Origin: Viola odorata | Taxonomy: Eukaryota; Streptophyta; Magnoliopsida; Malpighiales; Violaceae | Reading direction: 5' to 3' | NCBI GenBank assembly: GCA_963691705.1 | Contig: OY829545.1 | Location: 30,987,475-31,051,474, forward strand | DNA: 64,000 nucleotides | Shown: in pieces, positions 54,836 to 61,911 of the stretch | Layout: the number at the start of each line of letters is the position of its first letter | How positions within the stretch are numbered: position 1 is the first letter of the stretch | Program-made: the position numbers and the translations under genes | Notes under the pieces: model-generated | The model's input: only the letters and a program-made list of their open reading frames with translations | Told to the model about the DNA's origin: nothing | Databases searched by the model: none

Positions 54836-55645
54836 GTTGTAAAAACCGGCCCGGGACATTGACCCGGGCAGGTCAGAGGGCGAGAGGGTCAAAGGTCCAA
54901 CCGGGTTCAACCGGTAGTATCGACCCGGTCTATTTAATAATATTATTTATATATTTTTATACATATAAAATTTAATTAATTACCTTATAAACTAAAAACA
55001 CAAACAAAAAATGTTCATTACATTACCAAAAACGTGCATACTAAAAAGTGCATAAGTAACTAATTAATTAACTACAATTCTCAAACATCATCATCAGATT
55101 TTTCATCTTGACGAAATAAATGACTAACTAGTGAGTCCAAAAGTTCGAAATAAATAAATAATTAACTACAATTCTCAAATATTTTCAATTTCTTCATTTC
55201 GAAATTCTGGACTCTCATCTTCAACAATCCAAAAGTCAGTACGATCAATACACTCATAATCCACAGGATCGTAATCCTTCCTATTGAAGTAAGTCCTACA
55301 ACATTAAAACAAATAAGTTAGACACAATTTTAATTTTTTAGATAAATTTAAAACTATGAAGTAAGTAACATTAAATTAGGGCTGCGGGAAGAGGAACAGA
55401 AGGAATTAGGGCTGAAAATCGTGAAAATGAATTAATGAAATGGGATTAAAGGAAATGAGTGGCATTTTTGTAAAAAACCCGGTCAACCCGGCACTGGGTC
55501 ACCGGGTCGCCGGTTGAACCGCCTGGTCACCCGGGTTTTTACCGGGTCAGTAAGAGTCCGGTTTTAGGGGGTTAACCGGACCGGTCAGGCCACCGGTCTC
55601 GGGTCGGACCGGTCGAACCGGCCGGGCCGGTCCGGTTTTTACAAC
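54836..55645. mobile_element. hAT-like element nested in the Mutator-type element (810 bp)
   Basis: Termini are GTTGTAAAAACCGG and CCGGTTTTTACAAC, with GC-rich subterminal CCGGGT and GGACCGG motifs at both ends. The flanks are the AT-rich foldback interior. I see no clear 8-bp TSD, so the superfamily call leans on the coding remnant inside. It interrupts the Mutator-type interior and is therefore younger. Confidence 0.75.
55185..55306 (-). pseudogene. Remnant of a hAT-type transposase C-terminus
   Basis: On the minus strand about 40 codons read through RKDYDPVDYECIDRTDFWIV then EDESPEFRNEEIENI. The pattern DP-DYECID-T-FW-VE followed by an acidic tail matches, from memory, the extreme C-termini of some plant hAT transposases. 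The rest of the transposase is missing, so the host element is an internal-deletion derivative. A family search with this peptide would decide. Confidence 0.5.
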
Positions 55646-56371
55646 AATGAAAAATTCACAAAAAAATGTAATTTTTTAAAAAATAAAATAAAAATAAAAT
55701 CCACAAAAAAATGTAAAAGTTCAGAAAAATATAAAACATCCAAAAAAATGTAAAAATCCAAAAAATCCGTAAAAATTCAAAAAAATAATATTTTTTAAAA
55801 GAAATTAATTAACGTAAGGAATTGTTTATTTTTTTGAATTTTTTACATTTTTTTTGGATTTATCACATTTTTTTTGGATTTTTAGTTTAATTAAATTTTT
55901 TATGATTTTTTTTGGATTTTAACATTTTCTTTTGGATGTTTTATATTTTTCTGAATTTTTTGATTTTTTTTACTTTTTACATATTTTTAATTTTTTACAT
56001 TCTTTATGAATTTTTAAATTTTTTTGGAATTTTTACATTTTGTTTTGAATTTTTACATTTTTTTATTTTTAGGTTTATTAATTTTTTTGTGAATTTTTAC
56101 ATTTTTTTTGTGATTTTTTACATTTTTTAGATTATTTTTAAAATTTTTAGATTTTTTTTGGAATTTTTAGATATTTTTTGGAATTTTTACAATTTTTTAA
56201 TTAAAGTCAACGGTGAACACTAACGGTCTATTAGTTTGACTGATGGAGACCGAACTTTTGTCGTTGACCCTTAATACAGGAGAAGTGTCATGGACTTTTT
56301 GAAAGATAGGGGAGGTTTTTGGTTTTCGCGTATAGTACAGGGGTATTTTAATCTATTTCCCCAAATAAATA

Positions 56372-57325
56372 TTACAGCCAACAAACCGCCCATTTTCCAC
56401 GAGTACGGGTTCCGCCGTAAAACATGGCTTAGATATCTCCTCCGGAAGGCAAAACGAAGAAGAAGAAAACACTCTAATGCTAGCATATACAGTAATGCTA
56501 TAGAACCTAAAAAGAAATGGTTTAATGACTTCAAATTGTCACGTCAGTTGACTTAATAACACATTAACCACAAAAATAAAGATAAAGATCAAATTCTTAT
56601 GAGATTGCAGGAACGAACAAATTAAGAAGAAAATAAAATGAGAGGCTGAATTATTATGTTAATTCAAATACATAAGTCAAAAGTATCATTAACCCTAATT
56701 TAAATATGCATTTCACAAAGCTAGTGGATCATTAACAATTTAATTAGCACTTAATTAGGAGGCTGACTTGATTGTTTTAAGAGTGGTATCTGTATTTTGT
56801 TCACTTCATTGATGAGATATGAACATTAATAAGATCACACCTTGTTTTTATAAGCTGATACTTTTATTACCCGACTTAATAAGATTACCACGTGAGGAAA
56901 TTAATTATTCGACTTAATTATAGTTTTTCTAGTTTTTTCAGTAATCAAGTGATAATACAAAATAAATACACAAGGGGTAATACTGATCTTTCATGCAAAA
57001 GGGGGGTTCCGGTATGTATAAATATCCGGTAACCATCAAGCAGGCGATAACTTAAAAGGCACAAGCTACCGGCTTTATCAGGTAAACATATGTTTTCATT
57101 TATATATCGGGAACACTAACGGGTTAGGAAATATTATTGGTAAAGTCAATATTTGCATGACAGCTGGCGTATGTCATTTTAACTAGAATGATCCACATGT
57201 CCATCATAGCCCGCCCACATGAGCTGGGTTATAAATACTCTCTTTCCTCTATTATTGGGGGCATGCATGCAGACACAAAAAGACAACTAGAACAACACCT
57301 CACTCACAACATTGATAGCCAGATA
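56372..57325. other. Non-repetitive-looking DNA with a promoter-like end
   Basis: Apart from the promoter-like segment near 57230 I see no supported gene. A short plus-strand frame ending at 56556 has a basic RKAKRRRRKHS stretch but starts inside the transposon arm. Sequence complexity is higher than in neighbouring AT-rich DNA, so this may be genuine host sequence. Confidence 0.5.
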
Positions 57326-57330
57326 AGCAC
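57230..57330 (+). promoter_or_regulatory. Promoter-like TATA box and leader cut off by a retrotransposon
   Basis: GGGTTATAAATACTCTC (TATAAATA at 57230-57237) is a strong plant TATA context. About 30 bp downstream begins a C/A-rich, leader-like stretch (AACAACACCTCACTCACAAC). The Tat LTR starts at 57331, 101 bp after the TATA box. No coding sequence is seen. It could be a host promoter or a chance match. Confidence 0.4.
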
Positions 57331-57853
57331 TGATAAGATTCGATTGTCGATCTTGTAAGATTCAGAGTCGTGGTTGATCGGAACAGTGGTGGTCAGCGTC
57401 GAATGTACCTGCAAAGCGCCGGAGGGGGGGCTCCGGCGTAGACACTCCGATGCTTAAGTTAGTTAGAGTTTCGAAAATAACAGAGGTTTGTCCTAGTGAT
57501 CTCGATCTTACCTTCAGTTTGGAAAAGAAGGGGTATTTATAGACCTGGTCGGCGATACCTGGCGATAACAATCCAGGTGATGCCAAAGGGTGATGTCACA
57601 AGCGATACCGACAGATGACGTCATGAGTGATATCGTACGGGCTGCCGGGAGCGATAAGCTCGTGGGTCCCTAGGATGGGATGATGTCGTGCGTGTAGAGT
57701 CGCGTGAGCCCCCCCTGCGCTGATGTCGACCATCCTAGGGATTCGTCTCTGATTCTCTAGCGATATGCAGATATCTTACAGGTCGTATAGGAAATCGTCC
57801 CGGCGGGAGCGGTAAGTGCGGCAGTACCGTTAGGGCTGTCTTGATTGTTATCA
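57331..57853 (-). mobile_element. 3' LTR of Tat element 5 (523 bp)
   Basis: On the minus strand it starts TGATAACAATC (57853) and ends CTTATCA (57331). It has CTATAAATACCCC near 57540, TTAAGCATCGGAGTG and the CGCCGGAG/CTCCGGCG hairpin (57417-57438). It shares CCTAGGATGGTCGAC and CATCATCCCATCCTAGG with the LTR at 61292-61826. Confidence 0.9.
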
Positions 57854-58758
57854 TAAGCCCAACTGAAAACGAGCCCGAGTGTTTACCAAGGGTTGTCCAT
57901 GTCTGAAAGCTTAGATGAAAACTTGTCCCTTCGCGGGGCGGTATGTCTACAGGATCTTCGAGTTTCCATGTCTGCTAAGTGAGGAGCTGGAACTTAGTTC
58001 TGAAGCTTTCTAGCTATCAAGCGGATTCCGTCCTTCATCCTTATCCAGGGACCTGTTCTTCTGAGGCGTTAAGAGGTACACGAGGGACGCTGCTATTACG
58101 CTGGTGATTATGAGGGCATTGTTTTCGCCCAACGATGTTAGTCCGTTTGGCTTCTTGACAGGGCATGCGGAGTCTCAACTCTATTCATGCCATGGAAGGG
58201 CTGTTGGCGGAACATTTGTGATACCGCCAAAGATTACGACCAGGTCATGTCGCGGGTTTGCCTTCATTCTGAGTCCATCATCCTTTCAAGTGTACTGAAA
58301 ACACATAGAGGAGATAGGCGTTTATAGAGAAGTTAGTAAACTTATATACTTACAGAGGGTTTGAGGTCACGCGGGGCCCGTTTTCCTCTCTCGCTTTAAG
58401 GAAACAACGATATCATCGCGGCTTTACGTCATCAGCTGCCTACGATTAGCGCGGCTTTATACCACCAGATGCCTGCGATGTCGACGAGGTTTTACGCATC
58501 TAGGGCCACCTGCGACACCAACGCGGCCTTACACTGTGGATACCGGTAACCATATGGCTTTTACGTAATGGCTACCCGTGATATTGCGCCTTTTAGCGTT
58601 TTTCCATAGACATCTTGTATCCTTTCGCACATTCGTGTCGCGGATGGCATACGAGCATCAATGTTTGACTTTGCTTTAGGATTATCAGTCCTTAGGGGTG
58701 ACGAGACGACTCGCATTTTGAGGACCTCTTTGTTCTTCCCAAGGCCTCTCTTTGGGCC
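57854..58758. other. Region between LTR and first antisense gene of element 5
   Basis: No credible coding frame. From 58411 to about 58580 imperfect repeats of roughly 35-40 bp alternate GCGGCTTTACG, GCGCGGCTTTATAC and ACGCGGCCTTAC with CTGCCTACGAT-like words, next to the first antisense promoter; they may be upstream regulatory repeats. No strong polypurine tract adjoins the LTR. Confidence 0.5.
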
Positions 58759-59272
58759 TATAAATTGGGGATCTTTCTCCACCCACGGTCTCATCATCTT
58801 TGGCAATTCACATCATGGATCATTTGACTAAGAATTTCCTCCTTTCCAAAGGCCATTCTCTCAAGAACCTCAATGATGGGGATGTCGGGTTTCTGGAGAA
58901 TATGTTGGTCAAGACTTCTGAGGACATCCTGGAGCTGCAAGGAATGTTGACCCCTCTTCATTCCAGGCTGGGGGCCACATCTCTGGAGGATTTCAGCCCT
59001 TTGGAAAGCGTGTCAAAGCTGGCTGCCTCCATCGCTCGGATTCAAGTGGTGATCGCCATGCTGCAGCAGCGCAAGGATATGCTGGGGTGCTGCCTGAAGG
59101 GAATGAGAGCCACCTCCCATGATCTGATTCTGGTCATGGATTCTCTGCGGGATCTTCCCGAAGTGCCTGAGGATGCTGGCTCTGATGCCTGATAGCGATG
59201 GCTCTCTCTGGGCCTTTTTTCTTTTACCCCTGGCATGTAAATGTACTTTCCGGCCCCTAGGCCATAATAAAT
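58759..59272 (+). CDS. Antisense gene A of element 5 (125-aa helical protein)
   Basis: The unit is compact: TATAAAT at 58759-58765, ATG at 58815 (56 bp on), a frame of 125 codons, TGA at 59190-59192 and AATAAA at 59267-59272. I chose the ATG at 58815 (MDHLTKNFLLSKGHSLKNLN) because nothing upstream in frame is an ATG. The protein is almost all helical, with heptads in EDILELQGMLTPLHSRLGAT and SIARIQVVIAMLQQRKDMLG, and an acidic end (DLPEVPEDAGSDA). No signal peptide, membrane segment or known domain is seen. It has no nonsense mutation, unlike most frames here. It may be a coiled-coil partner of other antisense products, but its function is unknown. Confidence 0.6.
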
Positions 59273-59584
59273 AAACTATTTTTAGTACGCCGTTTTGCAA
59301 CTGTTCTTCTTCTTTAATGCGCCCTTTGTCTTTTTTGGAGATATTCTTAGCCCAAATTGAAAACAGTTCAGCCACTGGGCGGTTTTCTGATTGGTTGTTC
59401 AACATTAAATCTACGCCGCGGTTGTCTTGGCAACTGATTGGGAGATTTTACGGTTTTCCTCGATCAGAGGAAAATCTCAACAGGCGTGACTGTAAATCCA
59501 TATCTGCACTTCAGGCTGTACACGTGTCTTCTTTCAAGAGTCGGGTTAGAAGATCAAAGATCCTTTTCTTCCCAAATTTCTGGC

Positions 59585-60145
59585 TATTTAAGGGATCTTC
59601 TCCCCTTCGTTATTCTTCGTCTCCTTGTTGTTTTTTCCTTTGTTAATATCCTCTGATCTCATGGCTGATTCTCATTTTCTAGATACGTTTGCCCGAGATT
59701 CTTCACCAACTCCCCCGACTTCTCCTGATTCGGATAATCCTCCTCCGTCGCCTCCCTAGAGGCCAGCTACTCGCCGACGGTGCCGCAAGAGGCGGAGGAA
59801 AGATGCGGCGAAGGCATCTAAGTCATTCTTTGATTATCTTGCTTCTTTCTCTTCGAAGGGGAGAAAAACATCTTTTCCTCCTGATGAGTCAGCACCAAGG
59901 GCTCCTTCCACCTGTTCAGCTGTTAAAGCAGTATCGCCATCTATTGAGGAGGAGTCGGGTCGATCCTCCATCCGCGTGGGAAAGAAGGTTGAGGAACCTT
60001 TCCCTTTCGCCGGCGAAGATCCATCGCTTTTGGGCGAGGACAATGATGACGTGGTCTACTGCTATGGCATATCCTGGTCCGATGGCGAATAGTTGGGCAT
60101 ACCATGCCTCTTTGTAGATGTCGTATGGCTTTCTTAAATAATAAA
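59585..60145 (+). pseudogene. Antisense gene B of element 5 (about 143 aa, one internal TAG)
   Basis: TATTTAAG at 59585, ATG at 59661, stop TAG at 60090-60092, AATAAA at 60140-60145. One internal TAG lies at 59757-59759 after 32 codons, in a Pro-rich stretch; the frame is otherwise open for 143 codons. The N-terminus is Ser/Pro/Asp-rich. After the stop comes a basic cluster, RRRCRKRRRKDAAKASKS, a likely nuclear-localisation signal. The C-terminus is acidic (LLGEDNDDVVYCYGISW). The NLS suggests a nuclear protein if read through or mutated back. No family recognised. Confidence 0.5.
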
Positions 60146-60347
60146 ATTTCTTTTCGCTCTTCTGCCGCTTTTCTTTCTTTACGTTTCTAGGATTATCGCG
60201 GGAGTAGGCTTTTCGCTTGACGCAGCCGCCTATCGGTTTTCAAACAGCAACTGCCTTCTTTCAAAAGACATTGATGACTGTCCACGCGTCCTTTCCCTTC
60301 TGCACGTGTTTTGTTTTCACAGGTTGTTCCTTTTTTAGGTTTAACCT

Positions 60348-61250
60348 TTATAAGGAGTTCACTCTTTCTCTTTTAGTATTTTCTGCGAATATTTCGAAAT
60401 TCTTCGTATTTCCTCTTTTCTGTGCTTCTTTCTTCTCGAGGGATTTTACTGCAATTGCTTCGCCGGTGCCGACGGCCGATTCACTGGTTCTCTGTTCCAG
60501 GTATTTTGTTTCTCTATTGCCATAGCTTTACTTTCCCTTTCATTATGTCTCGCGCTATGCCTTCTGCAATTATCGAAAATCCTATAGATCCCGAAGTCAG
60601 GAGAGCTCGTAGTGTTTTTGATTGTAATGAGGTTTTGAGGGCTGAGTTGGAGGAGAACGGGATCACTTTTCCCACGGGATATCGCCCCTTTGTCCCCTTG
60701 AAGGATATTCGGCTTACTGATGCCATGTGGGGAACGTTCCGGTTGGTTTATTTCAAGATGTTTACCTACGGGTTTCGTCTTCCGCTTCATACTTCTCTGT
60801 TGAAGCTACTAGACCACTACGATCTCAATCCTGTCCAAATAACTCCGCCTTCCTGGTGTGGACTTTACGCCTTTCTTCGCTCGTGTGAGATGAAGCATAT
60901 TTTTGCTCCATCGCTCGATCTGTTCCGCACCTTTTTCGCCTTGAGGTGCCATAACTGCTTAGTGGATATTACCCCAAGATGGAATGATGCTCTTGTTCGG
61001 TTCTTCTGGCAGAATTTCCAAGGTTTCGAAGAGAACATAGACAACTGGAAAAATGGCTTCTTCACCCTCCGCTTGCCCTCTCAGTTTTGGCGCGGTGGTT
61101 TCAACCGAAAGATTACTAGTGCCGTTTGGCGAGAACCAGATGTGTTGTCTAGTATGGACGTATCCCACGTTAATGCACTATTAGAAATAGAAGGGCCTTT
61201 CCGCATTCGGGAATTTTCTCGGTTCAGGCCTTTGTCAGAGTGTGTCGTAG
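60348..61250 (+). CDS. Antisense gene C of element 5: PF04195-like N-terminal exon
   Basis: A TATA-like TTATAAGG is at 60348. The likely start is ATG 60545 (MSRAMPSAIIENPIDPEVRR); the frame is also open upstream. Residues about 60-190 contain GTFRLVYFKMFTYGFRLPLH, LLKLLDHYDLNPVQITPPSW and IFAPSLDLFRTFFALRCHNC. This resembles the plant 'putative gypsy type transposon' family (PF04195), whose role is unknown. At 61250/61251 the sequence GTAG|GTGAGT is a strong 5' splice site, leaving one base of a codon. The intron is cut 41 bp later by element 6. The matching downstream exon type is seen at 92-1240 in element 1. Confidence 0.68.
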
Positions 61251-61291
61251 GTGAGTTTTTTCTTTTATCGCCTTATCGCTTCGACTTTCCT

Positions 61292-61826
61292 TGATAACAA
61301 TTGGAATGCTCCTGACGGCAATATTGTAGCCACGGCATCTATCCTTGACGAGTTTCTATACGCTTCCCTGAAAAGCCAACCTATCGCCCGGGCCGGCGGA
61401 AGTTTCCTAGGATGGTCGACTTCAGCGGGGGGGATCTCATGCATCTTTACGCGCACGGCGTCATCCCATCCTAGGGGAACGAAGAGGATGTCGCTACTGA
61501 TAGGCCTTATGTGATTATCGCCCGCGATGGCTCACCCATTATCGCTGGAGGTGATAACTTCGGACGATGCTTATCGCTGCACCCTTATCGCTGTCAGGTA
61601 TCGCCAACTTCGGCCTATAAATTCCCCCATCTTTCCAAACAGAAGGTAAGATCGAGATCATCTTGGAGAACCTCTACCATTCTAAAAACTCGAACTGACT
61701 TAAGCATCGGAGTGTCTACGCCGGAGTCCCCCTCCGGCGCTTTGCAGGTATCTCCGACGCCGATCGCTTCCCCTCCAACTAGCTGCAGCAGCCATTTCCG
61801 ACCAGAAGAGATCTCGGATCTTATCA
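61292..61826 (+). mobile_element. 5' LTR of Tat element 6 (535 bp)
   Basis: It starts TGATAACAATTGG and ends GGATCTTATCA. A TATA-like CCTATAAATTCCCCC is at about 61614. Downstream are TTAAGCATCGGAGTG and the CGCCGGAG/CTCCGGCG hairpin (61719-61739). Upstream of the TATA box, GATTATCGC, CATTATCGC and CTTATCGC words recur between about 61500 and 61610, a possible enhancer-like cluster. Confidence 0.92.
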
Positions 61827-61828
61827 AA

Positions 61829-61847
61829 TGGTGCTTTCATTGAGAGC
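61829..61847 (+). promoter_or_regulatory. Primer-binding site of element 6
   Basis: TGGTGCTTTCATTGAGAGC follows the LTR end by two bases. It matches the PBS of element 1 at 16 of 19 positions, and, like it, can form a short hairpin (GCTTTC/GAGAGC with one G-U pair). Confidence 0.72.
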
Positions 61848-61911
61848 TTTGGTGTATTAAGTGAGTGTCCTTAATAGCCAAGCTCCGTTTAGTTGGGAGA
61901 TCGGAACGGTT

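Larger units (their letters stand above)
54480..56362. mobile_element. Mutator-type foldback miniature element (1883 bp)
   Basis: Inverted repeats of about 185 bp start GGGGAAATAGGTTAAAACAC (left) and, read inward, GGGGAAATAGATTAAAATAC (right). A 9-bp TSD, AAATAAATA, flanks it (54471-54479 and 56363-56371), typical of Mutator elements. The AT-rich interior repeats AAAAATGTAAAAATTC on the left and the reverse complement on the right, so the whole element can fold back. Arm differences are mostly C/T or G/A. There is no coding region of its own. An 810-bp element is inserted at 54836. Confidence 0.92.
57331..61291 (-). mobile_element. Tat-lineage element 5, 3' part with antisense genes, interrupted at 61291
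   Basis: The LTR at 57331-57853 is oriented to the minus strand, so it is the 3' LTR. In Tat elements the region beside the 3' LTR carries extra genes antisense to gag-pol, and here three such units lie at 58759-61291. The rest of the element is separated by the insertion of element 6 at 61292 (candidate TSD TTCCT, 61287-61291). Left candidate TSD is AGCAC (57326-57330). No gag or pol of this element is in the window. Confidence 0.8.

Noticed and set aside
56290..56556. Plus-strand 88-codon frame with a basic stretch
   Set aside because: It starts inside the inverted repeat of the Mutator-type element and shows no homology that I recognise or start context.
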